64,000 bases of DNA, taken from contig JAYWGN010000046.1 in the NCBI GenBank assembly GCA_043778255.1, positions 62,001 through 126,000 of the forward strand, read 5' to 3'. Made by a program: the position numbers and the translations under genes. The notes below the pieces were generated by a model, which was not told the origin of the DNA, did no database searches, and was given only the letters and a program-made list of their open reading frames with translations. Of the stretch, positions 26,169-35,666 are shown piece after piece. The DNA is from JAYWGN01 sp043778255. GTDB lineage: Bacteria > Bacteroidota > Bacteroidia > Chitinophagales > Chitinophagaceae. Numbering within the stretch: position 1 is the first letter of the stretch; each line of letters opens with the position of its first letter.

Positions 26169-26615
26169 CTATTCATAAAAGTAATATTTTCTCTTATCGA
26201 TATTTTTAAAATTACTATCTGCTTTTCTATTACTATAGTATAAACTAGATATAAACAAATTTATTTCATTACTATCTGCTACAATATACTCGTTTTTTAC
26301 TACTGTACCTCTTTTATGATTATAGGAGTACACCGTTATTGACGTTGGGTTTAATCGTAAACTTTCTTTTCGACTTTTATAGGTAGAATCAAGGTTTACA
26401 CGATAAAATGTATCAACTGCTACAACCCATTTTGTTTTCCTCTCGAGATATATACCAAAACAGGTGTCTTTTTTAAGCAAAAAAAAACTTTCATTTACTT
26501 GACTACCCGATGCAAATAAAATACGCTTACTATTTATATCATAAGTTAATGATTTATGAAGCTTTACAGCACAAGCTAGAGTACTAAGAATAAAAATTAA
26601 TATTGGATATTTCAT
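26169..26615 (-). CDS. Small lipoprotein, paralogue of the 25.1-kb gene
   Basis: A 148-residue protein with a signal ending LAC (Cys15). It shares an ordered set of motifs with the 25052-25492 product (LKKDT, VAVDTFY, LDSTY, IVADS and a C-terminal Asp-Ser/Lys-rich tail), indicating tandem duplication followed by strong divergence. It lies 98 bp upstream of the 188-residue lipoprotein gene and 14 bp downstream of the 180-residue one. No enzyme motif is visible. Confidence 0.6.
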   Translation of the reverse strand: MKYPILIFILSTLACAVKLHKSLTYDINSKRILFASGSQVNESFFLLKKDTCFGIYLERKTKWVVAVDTFYRVNLDSTYKSRKESLRLNPTSITVYSYNHKRGTVVKNEYIVADSNEINLFISSLYYSNRKADSNFKNIDKRKYYFYE

Positions 26616-26629
26616 AATTTTTTTTTGAG

Positions 26630-27172
26630 TTATTTAATTAATGAGTATTTACTTTTTATTTGTTTCATAGCTGAGTCAAATTGTACTTGATTTAATGTGC
26701 CACATAACATATTAAGCTTATCTAAGTCCTTATAAAGGCCTGGCACGTTATAGGCATCTTGCATAGTACCATAAGGGAATGATCTATACAATTGTACTAT
26801 TTTAAATACATTTTTATTGGCATTCCAATTATACAATTGCTTAGGCTTTATATCTGCAAACTGAATTATCATTTTACTTTTATCGTAAAGTTTTAGTAGG
26901 TCTACATCAAACATTTTTGAAGTACTTTCAAACTTATTTCTATTTGAGTTACTAAGCAATGTATCATTTTGGTTAAAGTTAATAGGTACTGATTTTTGTT
27001 CTATTGCTTCATAATATGCTGTATCATTTTTTATTGTAATATAAATATAACCTATTGAAGCCTTTAGTATTCTTGTAGCATTATAAGTAATTAAAGTAGG
27101 TTTAACACTAATTTTATAACTACTACAATTAACAATAAGTGAATATAATACAAGCAGACTTACATTTCTCAT
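26630..27172 (-). CDS. Small lipoprotein, first gene of the cluster
   Basis: A 180-residue protein with a hydrophobic start and a lipobox-like IVNC (Cys16). A short IKNDTAYY stretch echoes the KKDT motif of the two paralogues, so it may be a more distant relative of the same family. The C-terminal third is helical (GLYKDLDKLNMLCGTLNQVQ). It is the promoter-proximal gene of the minus-strand cluster, divergent from the thioesterase gene at 27332. Function is unknown. Confidence 0.55.
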   Translation of the reverse strand: MRNVSLLVLYSLIVNCSSYKISVKPTLITYNATRILKASIGYIYITIKNDTAYYEAIEQKSVPINFNQNDTLLSNSNRNKFESTSKMFDVDLLKLYDKSKMIIQFADIKPKQLYNWNANKNVFKIVQLYRSFPYGTMQDAYNVPGLYKDLDKLNMLCGTLNQVQFDSAMKQIKSKYSLIK

Positions 27173-27331
27173 TTTTTCAACACACCATTTATTTATTAAC
27201 TTAAAGTTACAGCTTTTAGAGCATTTATTATTACCATCTCAATATTTTAACTGTACCTATATTTTGCAAAGCAAAAAACAATGTCAATATCATTTAAAAA
27301 TAATGCCTCATTTTTTATGTAATATTGTATT

Positions 27332-27763
27332 ATGACAAACAGAGTAAAATTACAGTTGCCCAATACTATACACCACACTAGCACTTTACAAATACGTATA
27401 AGCGACCTTAACTACGGCAACCACGTTGGTAACGATAATGTGGTAAGTATGCTACACGAAGCAAGAATACAACTACTACAACACTACAACTATACCGAAT
27501 TAAATATACATGGGCTTGGCTTAATAATGGCCGATATAATGGTAGCTTACAAGCACCAAATGTACTATGGCGATGTAGTAACTATACACACTTACATAAC
27601 CGACCTTACCGTACAAGCATTTAATATATATTATAAAATGCTACTGCCCAACAAACAAAATACCATAGCCATTGAGGCTAAAACGGGTATGGTTTTTTTT
27701 GATTATACAAGCAATAAAATTGCTAAAATGCCCAATAACTTTGCAACATTGTTTACCATGTAA
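27332..27763 (+). CDS. Acyl-CoA thioesterase, hotdog fold (4HBT)
   Basis: A 143-residue single-domain hotdog protein similar to YbgC/FadM-type thioesterases. The N-terminal strand RISDLNYGNHVGNDNVVSMLHEARI matches the D-x-(N/D)-x-x-G-H-(V/L)-x-N signature with catalytic-type Asp, and the long central helix follows. Later strands (MYYGDVVTIHTYI, IAIEAKTGMVFFDY) complete the fold. The substrate is unknown; the family hydrolyses short- or medium-chain acyl-CoA. It stands alone between divergent lipoprotein genes and a GAF-domain gene. Confidence 0.85.
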   Translation: MTNRVKLQLPNTIHHTSTLQIRISDLNYGNHVGNDNVVSMLHEARIQLLQHYNYTELNIHGLGLIMADIMVAYKHQMYYGDVVTIHTYITDLTVQAFNIYYKMLLPNKQNTIAIEAKTGMVFFDYTSNKIAKMPNNFATLFTM

Positions 27764-27978
27764 GTGCATTTACCAAAGGTTGAAAAAGTATTAATTAGTA
27801 AAGCTTTTATAAGATGCTTTACGGTGTTAAAATATTGTAAAATGCCTTTTTTATAGGTGCTTTCATTTATAATAGTAGTACCTTTAACTAAGTTAACAAT
27901 CTACCGAATACTATTGTTGCTGTTTGTTATAGTATAGTGAGTAGTAGTATAAATTTTATATCCAATATTAAAAAAAAA

Positions 27979-29133
27979 ATGAAAATAGCTCCAATTCCAG
28001 AAAATGAAGAATTTAGAATTAATGAGTTAAAAAAATATAAAATACTCGATACTGATAAAGAAAAAGAATACGATGATTTAGTGGAGTTAGCATCGCAAAT
28101 ATGTAATTGCCCAACTGCATTAATTACATTTATAGATAGCGATAGACAATGGATAAAAGCAAAAAAACATTTTAATGTCACTGAAACATCAAGGGATGAA
28201 GCCTTTTGTTCACATACCATTTTGCAAAATAATGTAATGGTAGTGGCCGATGCAAAAACTGATGATAGGTTTTACGATAATCCATTTGTAATTGGCGATC
28301 CGCATATTGGGTTTTATGCTGGTGCACCTATAGTAAGTTCTAATGGGCATAACTTAGGTTCGGTATGTGTTATTGATAATTTTAAAAAAAATGACCTTAC
28401 CGATAACCAAAAAAAAGCATTAACTATAATTGCAAATCAAGTTTCGAAGTTGCTAGAGTTTAGAACAAAAAACGAATTATTGATAACTTATGCTGATACT
28501 CAAATAAAAGCTGAAAAAAGAATAGCACAACTTATAATAGCCGAAAACAATAAAAAAGATAATGAAATAGCTATTGAGTTGCATGAAAATGTAGCCCAAA
28601 CTTTAGCCACCATAAAATTATTTTTGGATTCTGCTATAGAGCCTAATGAACTCCAAACTTATTTTTTACAAAAAAGTAAAGAAGGTATTGGGCTTATAAT
28701 AGAACAAATAAGAGAGCTGTCCAAATCTATATCGCCTACTACAATACAAAATGCTGACCTCTATTGGTTTATTTACGACTATGCTATACATTTTGGAAAA
28801 AGAAATAATATTAATGTTACAATAAACGAAGCAGTTGTATTAGATATTAAGGATATTGACCTTTCACTTAATTTGTACAAGGTTGTACAAAAACAATTAG
28901 CTATTTCAAAATTATTAGGGGCAACAGAAATAAGTATTGTAATTAATGTTGGGGACAATATAAATTTGAATTTTATTGATAATGCAAATTCAAAAGCGGT
29001 AGATATATTTTCCATACAACTATTGCATAAAATAACTGCAAGGGTAGAATTAATGAAAGGCAGCTACTCACAAAAAATTGATAAGGAACAAAATTGCTAC
29101 ACAATAGTAATACCAACTCATATTAGTTTTTAG
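27979..29133 (+). CDS. GAF domain protein with HisKA_3-like and degenerate ATPase regions
   Basis: A cytosolic protein of about 384 residues. An N-terminal GAF domain (residues 15-165, with DRQWIKAKKHF, EAFCSHTIL and HIGFYAGAPI) is the type common in Bacteroidota sensors. A coiled linker leads to IAIELHENVAQTLATIKLFL, a HisKA_3 dimerisation helix with the phospho-acceptor His202. The C-terminal ATPase-like part has lost the usual N-box asparagines (LYKVVQKQLAISKLLGA, 299-315) and has no GxGxG lid. It may be a pseudokinase or only accept phosphate. ATG 27979 follows a long A-run and is preferred over GTG 27937. No response regulator is adjacent. Confidence 0.75.
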   Translation: MKIAPIPENEEFRINELKKYKILDTDKEKEYDDLVELASQICNCPTALITFIDSDRQWIKAKKHFNVTETSRDEAFCSHTILQNNVMVVADAKTDDRFYDNPFVIGDPHIGFYAGAPIVSSNGHNLGSVCVIDNFKKNDLTDNQKKALTIIANQVSKLLEFRTKNELLITYADTQIKAEKRIAQLIIAENNKKDNEIAIELHENVAQTLATIKLFLDSAIEPNELQTYFLQKSKEGIGLIIEQIRELSKSISPTTIQNADLYWFIYDYAIHFGKRNNINVTINEAVVLDIKDIDLSLNLYKVVQKQLAISKLLGATEISIVINVGDNINLNFIDNANSKAVDIFSIQLLHKITARVELMKGSYSQKIDKEQNCYTIVIPTHISF

Positions 29134-29279
29134 TTTTATTATTTTCTTACTTAGTATGGTAGGCATAATTACTACTATCCATCATATTTGGCAAATGTTT
29201 TAGTTTACCTTTTGTAAACATGCCTAACATTAATTGTAGAACAAGTAAAATTGCCTTTTCTAACTTCAACGGTTTTTAG

Positions 29280-29287
29280 TAACTTTG
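29280..29287 (+). promoter_or_regulatory. Possible -7 element of secA
   Basis: TAACTTTG matches TAnnTTTG and lies 80 bp before the secA ATG. No good -33 TTTG is at the expected distance, so support is partial. Confidence 0.35.
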
Positions 29288-29366
29288 CCGTCCGCCATAG
29301 TGGCACAGTTTGGTACAATAGCACCAAATTTGAAATACATTTTTTACAACAAATAAATTAATTATA

Positions 29367-32300
29367 ATGTTAGGTTTTCTATCGAAATTATTAGGCGGCA
29401 ACAAATCCGATAAAGATATTAAGAGCTTACAACCTGTTATTGCTACTATAAATACACATTATGAAAGCTATGCTACATTAAGTAACGATGCTTTGCGTAA
29501 TAAAACTACCGAATTTAAACAACGTGTACAAGAGCATTTAACCCAAATAAACCAACAAATAGCTGACAAAGAGCAAGAGGCTAATAACCTACCAGAGCAT
29601 GATATAGCAGGTAAAGATGCAATGTACCGTGAAAAAGATGCCCTTATTAAAGAACGTGATAAAGCTATAGAGGTAGCCCTTGAAGCTATACTACCCGAAG
29701 CATTTGCGGTAGTAAAAGAAACGGCAAGACGATTTAAAGAAAATGAAATAGTAGAAAGTACAGCTACCGAACATGATAAAATACTAGCTGCAAAACGACC
29801 ACATATAACTATTGTAAATGATACAGTGCAACATAAAAATAATTGGTTAGCAGCGGGCAACCAAGTAAATTGGAATATGCTGCATTACGATGTACAGCTT
29901 ATTGGTGGCTCCATATTGCACCAAGGCAAAATAAGTGAAATGGCTACTGGCGAAGGTAAAACCTTAGTGGCAACCTTACCTGCTTACCTCAATGCATTGG
30001 CTGGCGAAGGTGTACATATAGTAACGGTTAACGATTATTTGGCTCGTAGAGATAGTGAGTGGAATGGACCAATATTTGAATGGTTAGGCCTTACAATTGA
30101 TTGTATTGATAAACACCAACCTAATAGCGATGACCGCCGAAAGGCTTACCTAGCCGATATTACGTATGGTACCAACAACGAATTTGGGTTTGATTACTTA
30201 CGAGATAATATGGTGCATACCCCCGAAGAAATGGTACAACGTAAACACCATTATGCAATGGTAGATGAGGTGGATAGTGTATTGGTAGATGATGCCCGTA
30301 CTCCATTAATTATAAGTGGTCCAATAGCTAGTGGTGGCGAAGACCAACAGTTTCAGGCATTGAAACCTCGTATAGAAATATTGGTAGCTGCACAGCAAAA
30401 AATTGTAACCCAATACCTTACCGATGCTAAAAAGAAGTTTGCCGAAAATGAAGACGACCCCAAAACATTTGGACTAAGCATAATGAGGGCTTACCGTGGA
30501 TTGCCCAAAAATAGTGCCCTAATAAAATTTACTAGTGAACCTGGTGTAAAAGTAAAATTACAAAAAAGCGAAAACTACTACTTAGCCGACAATAGTAAGG
30601 AAATGCCCAAGGTGGATGAAGAACTATTATTTGTAATTGATGAAAAAAATAATGATGTACAGCTTACTGACAAAGGCATTACACTAATTACTAAAAGTGG
30701 TGAAGACCCAGAATTTTTTATAATACCCGATATTGGTGTAAAGCTTGCCGATATTGAAAAAAATATATTGTTAGGCGACGAAACAAGGTTACAGCAAAAA
30801 GAATTATTGCTTAACGAATACTCTATAAAAGCCGAAAGAATACATAGCATACAACAGCTACTAAAGGCCTACACGTTATTTGTAAAAGACGATGAATATG
30901 TAGTACTTGATGGGCAAGTAAAAATAGTAGATGAGCAAACAGGCCGTATATTGGATGGTCGCCGCTATAGTGATGGCTTACACCAAGCTATAGAAGCAAA
31001 AGAAAATGTAAAAATAGAAGCTGCTACACAAACTTATGCTACTATTACATTACAAAATTATTTTAGAATGTACCACAAACTTGCAGGGATGACAGGTACG
31101 GCCGAAACAGAAGCTAAAGAACTATGGGATATTTATAAATTAGATGTGGTAACTATACCCACACACCAAAAAATAATTAGAAAAGATGAACAAGATTTGG
31201 TGTACAAAACCAAAAGAGAAAAGTATGGTGCAGTAATTGAAGAAATTGAAAAACTTAAACAAGCAGGAAGAGCCGTACTTGTAGGTACTACATCGGTTGA
31301 AGTATCGGAATTGCTAAGCCGTATGCTAAAGCAAAAACAAATAGCACATAATGTACTTAATGCCAAGCAACATGCTAGGGAGGCTCAAATAGTAGCCGAA
31401 GCAGGATGGAGTGGTAATGTAACTATAGCTACCAATATGGCTGGTAGAGGTACCGATATAAAGCTAGTACCCGAAGTAAAAACAGCTGGTGGCCTAGCCA
31501 TTATAGGTACTGAGCGTCACGATAGCCGCCGTGTGGATAGGCAGCTCCGTGGCCGTAGTGGACGGCAGGGCGACCCCGGTAGTACACAGTTTTATGTAAG
31601 CCTTGAGGATGACCTAATGCGGATGTTTGGTAGCGACCGTATAGCTGGTATGATGGATAAAATGGGCTATAAAGAGGGCGATGTAATACAACACCGAATG
31701 ATTACTAATAGCATTGAAAGAGCACAAAAAAAAGTGGAAGAAAATAACTTTGGTACACGTAAACATTTGTTGGAGTACGACGATGTAATGAACAAACAAC
31801 GTAATGTAATATACACCAAAAGGCAACATGCCCTGCATGGTAACCGACTTAAAGTAGATATTGATAACTCGTTTTATAGTGTTGCCGAATCGTTAGTAAA
31901 CTCCTACAAAATAGAGAACCAATACAGCGATTTTAAATTGGCCGTTATTGTAAACTTTGCATTGGATACTAAAATAACTGCTGAACAGTTTGAAAAAACT
32001 GATGCACCTACATTGGCTAATATGCTATACACTCAAACTATACAACGCTACGAACAAAAATGTGCCGATATTAAAAAACAAGCTATCCCAATATTTGAAA
32101 ACATAAGAACACAGCAAGGCAAACATATTGAAAATGTAATAGTACCGTTTAGCGATGGTAAAACAATAATGAATGCACATACTAACTTGCAAAAAACATT
32201 GGATACAAATGGTACAGAGCTTATTGATACATTTGAAAAAAATATTACGCTAACCTTAATTGATGATAATTGGAAAGAACATTTGCGTAGTATGGACGAC

Positions 32301-32684
32301 CTAAAGCAAAGTGTACGTACAGCTAGTTACGAACAAAAAGACCCGTTAGTAATATACAAAATAGAAGCCTTTAGTTTGTTTAAAAAAATGGATGAGGAAA
32401 TAAATCAAGCCATTGTATCGTTTTTGAGCCATGGCACATTACCTGTAGAGGAAACTAGCAAACCCTTACAGGAAGGACGTCAGCGCAAAACCGATATGAG
32501 CCGTACTATAGCCAATAAAGAAGAGGTGGACAGCCGTGGCGATAACTATGCAGTAAACGAAAATGACCTAGCCGATACCGAAGAAGCTATAAAGCAAATG
32601 CCAATAAAAGTAGAAAAAATGCCCGGCCGTAACGAACCTTGCCCTTGTGGTAGCGGAAAAAAATATAAAAATTGCCATGGATAG
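29367..32684 (+). CDS. secA: Preprotein translocase ATPase SecA
   Basis: A 1105-residue motor that drives post-translational export through SecYEG. The length is normal for Bacteroidota, which carry an insertion in the first nucleotide-binding domain. Walker A MATGEGKT is near residue 191, and the DEVDSVLVDDARTPLIISGP Walker B region, the TNMAGRGTDIKL motif and the HDSRRVDRQLRGRSGRQGDPG motif VI region follow. The C-terminal SEC-C zinc motif CPCGSGKKYKNCHG is intact and can bind SecB or ribosomes. It is monocistronic, followed by a tandem-repeat region. The annotation is certain. Confidence 0.98.
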   Translation: MLGFLSKLLGGNKSDKDIKSLQPVIATINTHYESYATLSNDALRNKTTEFKQRVQEHLTQINQQIADKEQEANNLPEHDIAGKDAMYREKDALIKERDKAIEVALEAILPEAFAVVKETARRFKENEIVESTATEHDKILAAKRPHITIVNDTVQHKNNWLAAGNQVNWNMLHYDVQLIGGSILHQGKISEMATGEGKTLVATLPAYLNALAGEGVHIVTVNDYLARRDSEWNGPIFEWLGLTIDCIDKHQPNSDDRRKAYLADITYGTNNEFGFDYLRDNMVHTPEEMVQRKHHYAMVDEVDSVLVDDARTPLIISGPIASGGEDQQFQALKPRIEILVAAQQKIVTQYLTDAKKKFAENEDDPKTFGLSIMRAYRGLPKNSALIKFTSEPGVKVKLQKSENYYLADNSKEMPKVDEELLFVIDEKNNDVQLTDKGITLITKSGEDPEFFIIPDIGVKLADIEKNILLGDETRLQQKELLLNEYSIKAERIHSIQQLLKAYTLFVKDDEYVVLDGQVKIVDEQTGRILDGRRYSDGLHQAIEAKENVKIEAATQTYATITLQNYFRMYHKLAGMTGTAETEAKELWDIYKLDVVTIPTHQKIIRKDEQDLVYKTKREKYGAVIEEIEKLKQAGRAVLVGTTSVEVSELLSRMLKQKQIAHNVLNAKQHAREAQIVAEAGWSGNVTIATNMAGRGTDIKLVPEVKTAGGLAIIGTERHDSRRVDRQLRGRSGRQGDPGSTQFYVSLEDDLMRMFGSDRIAGMMDKMGYKEGDVIQHRMITNSIERAQKKVEENNFGTRKHLLEYDDVMNKQRNVIYTKRQHALHGNRLKVDIDNSFYSVAESLVNSYKIENQYSDFKLAVIVNFALDTKITAEQFEKTDAPTLANMLYTQTIQRYEQKCADIKKQAIPIFENIRTQQGKHIENVIVPFSDGKTIMNAHTNLQKTLDTNGTELIDTFEKNITLTLIDDNWKEHLRSMDDLKQSVRTASYEQKDPLVIYKIEAFSLFKKMDEEINQAIVSFLSHGTLPVEETSKPLQEGRQRKTDMSRTIANKEEVDSRGDNYAVNENDLADTEEAIKQMPIKVEKMPGRNEPCPCGSGKKYKNCHG

Positions 32685-32730
32685 GGGGAGGAAAAAATGT
32701 GCCAATAAGCTAATGTGCTAATAAGCTAAT

Positions 32731-32912
32731 TGAGGAATTAAGTGAGAGGTAAGAAGTTAGAGGTGGGAATTAAGGAATGAAGAAATTAAGGAATTAGGTT
32801 AGAAGTAAGAATTAAGGGATTAAGGAATGAAGAAATTAAGTTAGAGGTAAGAAGTTAGAGGTGGGAATTAAGAAATTAAGGAATTAAGTTAGAAGTACGA
32901 ATTAAGGAATTA
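32731..32912. repeat. GAATTAAG-type tandem repeat region
   Basis: An irregular array of octads related to GAATTAAG (also GAATGAAG and AAATTAAG), interrupted by TTAGAGGTAAGAAG-like units. A TTAGAGGTAAGAAG block followed by TTAGAGGTGGG recurs about 95 bp apart. The right part overlaps the 3' end of the Fic gene. Confidence 0.75.
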
Positions 32913-33724
32913 AATGTGTTTGGCAGCATAAGCAAAAAAGGCAGTGCTTTTGAATAATCTAGTTGCTCATATTCTAATCCTAATTGTCGTAAATTTTTAT
33001 AATAGTTAGCATGGTGAATATAATAGTTTTTTTCACTTTGTAAGTACCAAGCTTTTTCACCTAACTTTTCGGCAATAAACCATTTTTCTATTAGCCTTCC
33101 ACTACGGCCGTTACCATCGTTCCAAGAGTGTATTTTTACAAATGTTAAATGTATAAAAGCTGCATAGTAAAACACTTCTTCAATACTCATTTTTTGGTTT
33201 AATAAAATGCCAATATCATTGTACCATTTAGCCATTTCTACTTTAAGTTCGTAAGGGTTTGTGGCTACATATTCAATACGTCCGTCGTCCGAAGCTACAT
33301 ACATATTTTGAGTACGAAGTTTACCTTGTTTATTAATTTCCACAATGTGTTTACTTAATAATTTATGTGCCGTACTAATATTTTCCCCGTTAAGTATATT
33401 GGTTTTTGCAAAAGTATAAGCATTATATAAGTCATCTATTTTTTTTGTATAATCAGGCTGTAACCCAATACCCATGGCTTTATGTTTTATATAGCTATCT
33501 AATTCTATTGCTTCGCCCTCTATTTTGCTACTATATACACTAGCCACCGAAGTATAAAAACTAAAAGTATCCGTACTTATGTCAGCATCTTTTAGGGCTT
33601 CAAATTTTTTTGCTAACCCCTTTACTTCTTTTAAATAGGCTTCTAATAAATCATCATTTATAATTTCCAAATCAGGCTTTCCTTTTTTATTCGCTTTCAT
33701 AATTTTATAAAATTTTTCAAGCAC
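32876..33724 (-). CDS. Fic family protein with N-terminal inhibitory motif (class II)
   Basis: A 282-residue Fic-domain protein that probably AMPylates a target protein. The catalytic motif reads H199-SWND-GNGRSGR, with the catalytic His, the metal-binding Asp and both arginines present. The inhibitory helix motif S65-SKI-E69-G70 lies upstream in the same chain, which defines class II autoinhibited Fic proteins. The N-terminal cap is helical. The last residues (SNLIP) are encoded inside a tandem-repeat array, so the native C-terminus may have been altered. A second ATG eight codons in is an alternative start. Confidence 0.88.
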   Translation of the reverse strand: MLEKFYKIMKANKKGKPDLEIINDDLLEAYLKEVKGLAKKFEALKDADISTDTFSFYTSVASVYSSKIEGEAIELDSYIKHKAMGIGLQPDYTKKIDDLYNAYTFAKTNILNGENISTAHKLLSKHIVEINKQGKLRTQNMYVASDDGRIEYVATNPYELKVEMAKWYNDIGILLNQKMSIEEVFYYAAFIHLTFVKIHSWNDGNGRSGRLIEKWFIAEKLGEKAWYLQSEKNYYIHHANYYKNLRQLGLEYEQLDYSKALPFLLMLPNTFNSLIRTSNLIP

Positions 33725-33852
33725 TTTTATACTGTAAAGTTGCTTGGGTTATTGTGTAGTTGTAATACTAGCCCCACAATTTTCATTACAATTGTACTAT
33801 ATAGCTTCAATTTTTTTTGCAAAAAAACTAAAAAATACCCTTAACATTTTAC

Positions 33853-34374
33853 TTACACCAACTTTGCAGGTGGTTGCATTATAGTACCACAATTGGTACA
33901 AGTTCGTTTGGTTTCATTACTGTAATAGTTGTTAAATATTATGGGTAAATCAGTTTCAATATTGCCACAATAAAATGTGGCTCGGTGTAGTAATAAGTTA
34001 CAACTTTCGCAGTACCACTCACAGGCATCAAGTTCGGTATCTTTTCTTTTTTGCTCTATTACTAAGCCAATGGTACCAGCACCTCGCCTTGGTTGGTGTG
34101 GTGTATTGCCTGGTAGGCAGTATATTTCACCTTCTTTTATTACTACCGTTTCGGCCTTGCCGTTATGTTGTATGCCTACTTCAATAGTACCTTCTATTTG
34201 ATAATAAAATTCGGGTGTTTCGTTATAGTGGTAATCTTTTCGGCTATTGGGGCCACCCACTACCATTACTATAAATGCACCGTCTTGCCACACTACTTTG
34301 TTGCCCACTGGTGGCTTTAGCAAATGCCTATTATCAGCAATCCATTGTTGTAAGTGTACTGGGCTAAGTATCAT
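33853..34374 (-). CDS. 3-hydroxyanthranilate 3,4-dioxygenase
   Basis: A 173-residue cupin dioxygenase that opens the ring of 3-hydroxyanthranilate toward quinolinate in the kynurenine pathway. Active-site residues are visible: R45, H49 and E55 in RKDYHYNETPEFYYQ and H93 in NTPHQPRR, with E107 for substrate binding. The C-terminal rubredoxin-like metal site (CESC and CTNC pairs) is intact. It lies 54 bp downstream of tryptophan 2,3-dioxygenase on the same strand, forming a partial kynurenine operon. The kynurenine hydroxylase and kynureninase genes are not in the window. Confidence 0.95.
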   Translation of the reverse strand: MILSPVHLQQWIADNRHLLKPPVGNKVVWQDGAFIVMVVGGPNSRKDYHYNETPEFYYQIEGTIEVGIQHNGKAETVVIKEGEIYCLPGNTPHQPRRGAGTIGLVIEQKRKDTELDACEWYCESCNLLLHRATFYCGNIETDLPIIFNNYYSNETKRTCTNCGTIMQPPAKLV

Positions 34375-34428
34375 AAAGTGTAAATTTTATATTTAAAAAT
34401 ACATAATTATTTACACCAAACCATTTAT

Positions 34429-35520
34429 TTATTTTGTAAAATGAAAACTCATTTGCTTGGCAATATCACCTGGCAAATTAGGAATATAACTACTCGGTAC
34501 TAGTAGGGTACTTATGTTATGAAAGTCCCTAAATACTTGATGTGCAGCCGTAGTGTTTTTCAAATAATCGTGTCCGCTGCTACCGCCAGTACCCATCTTT
34601 TTACCTAACATTCGCATTACCATTTGGGCATGGCGGTACCGCCAAGTGGTAAATAGTTCATCTACATCTACCAACTTCATCAATATTTTGTAGGGTGTGC
34701 TTAGCAGTGGTTCTTCGTTGTATAAGTGTATAAATAAGGCACTCAATGTGGCCTTATAACTAAGCCTGTTACCGTTTTCGGCACTTGCCGTTTCAAATTG
34801 TTGTTGGTTGGTAACGGTGCTAAAGTAATCAGCCGATTTTTCTAATATGGTTATTCGCATTGTTTTTTCGGCTTCGCCTAAATAAGTACTTTGGAGTATT
34901 TGCTCTTTTTCTTTAGCAAACATTTTGTTTACGGCATCGGCATAATATTGTAAAAAGTTAAAATTTTCCATTTGGGTAAATGGCATACGAGCCAACCAGT
35001 TTTCAATAATTACAAATAGCGATGGTTGTTCCATTATTTGTTGCAGCAGCCCTTGCTGTGCAGGTTCTAACGATAAGTAAAAGGGTTGGTCGTTGTAATT
35101 AAGTCGCTCTTCGGGTCGTAAGCCTAGTAAGGTTTCAATGGTTCTAAACTGAAAACTTTGAAACCCACTTGCAGGAAATAAATAATCTCTAAACTCCAAA
35201 AACTCCAACGGACTCATAGTTTCCAATACCCTAATTTGTTGTACCAATAGTTGTTGTATTTCTATAATTCGGGTAAGCCTATGTTCTACTTTGTGCAAAC
35301 TTTTTTCGGTTACATAAGTAGCATTCATTATGCTAACAATGCTTTGCAGTTCGTGTATTATTTGCTTAAACCATAGTTCGTAAGCTTGGTGTATTATTAT
35401 AAATAACATTTCGTCGTGTGCTGCTTTACCTGTTTCTATACTTTTGGGGTGCTGTGCATCTAATACTTTTTGCAAATTTAAGTAACTGTGGTAATGCGTA
35501 GTAGCATATTTGGCTGACAT
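34429..35520 (-). CDS. kynA: Tryptophan 2,3-dioxygenase
   Basis: A heme dioxygenase of about 363 residues that cleaves tryptophan to N-formylkynurenine. Conserved stretches include DEMLFIIIHQAYELWFKQIIHEL, EFRDYLFPASGFQSFQFRTIE, RLNY, WRYRHAQMVMRMLGKKMGTGGSSGHDYL (the heme-ligand His region) and the GGSSG loop. ATG 35520 (MSAKYATTHYHSYL) is preferred; a TTG eight codons upstream would add a non-conserved extension. The gene is divergent from carA and upstream of the hydroxyanthranilate dioxygenase gene. The annotation is secure. Confidence 0.95.
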   Translation of the reverse strand: MSAKYATTHYHSYLNLQKVLDAQHPKSIETGKAAHDEMLFIIIHQAYELWFKQIIHELQSIVSIMNATYVTEKSLHKVEHRLTRIIEIQQLLVQQIRVLETMSPLEFLEFRDYLFPASGFQSFQFRTIETLLGLRPEERLNYNDQPFYLSLEPAQQGLLQQIMEQPSLFVIIENWLARMPFTQMENFNFLQYYADAVNKMFAKEKEQILQSTYLGEAEKTMRITILEKSADYFSTVTNQQQFETASAENGNRLSYKATLSALFIHLYNEEPLLSTPYKILMKLVDVDELFTTWRYRHAQMVMRMLGKKMGTGGSSGHDYLKNTTAAHQVFRDFHNISTLLVPSSYIPNLPGDIAKQMSFHFTK

Positions 35521-35653
35521 ATAAGTGGTAATTTTATGGTACAAAAAAAATGAAGTTACATTAAAAAAATGCTATTTTTTTTACTTTGTAAAATGCAATT
35601 CATTTAATTAAAATACCAATAATTATCCCACATTTTTTTTGGCTTTTAGCCAT

Positions 35654-35661
35654 TATCTTTG
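35654..35661 (+). promoter_or_regulatory. Possible -7 element of carA
   Basis: TATCTTTG matches TAnnTTTG and ends only 5 bp before the carA ATG, which would give a leaderless or nearly leaderless transcript. A well-spaced -33 TTTG is not visible. Confidence 0.3.
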
Positions 35662-35666
35662 CAGCC

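Noticed and set aside
27798..27822. GTAAAGC/GCTTTAC hairpin after the thioesterase gene
   Set aside because: Seven-bp stem with an 11-nt loop and no T-run; could be chance.
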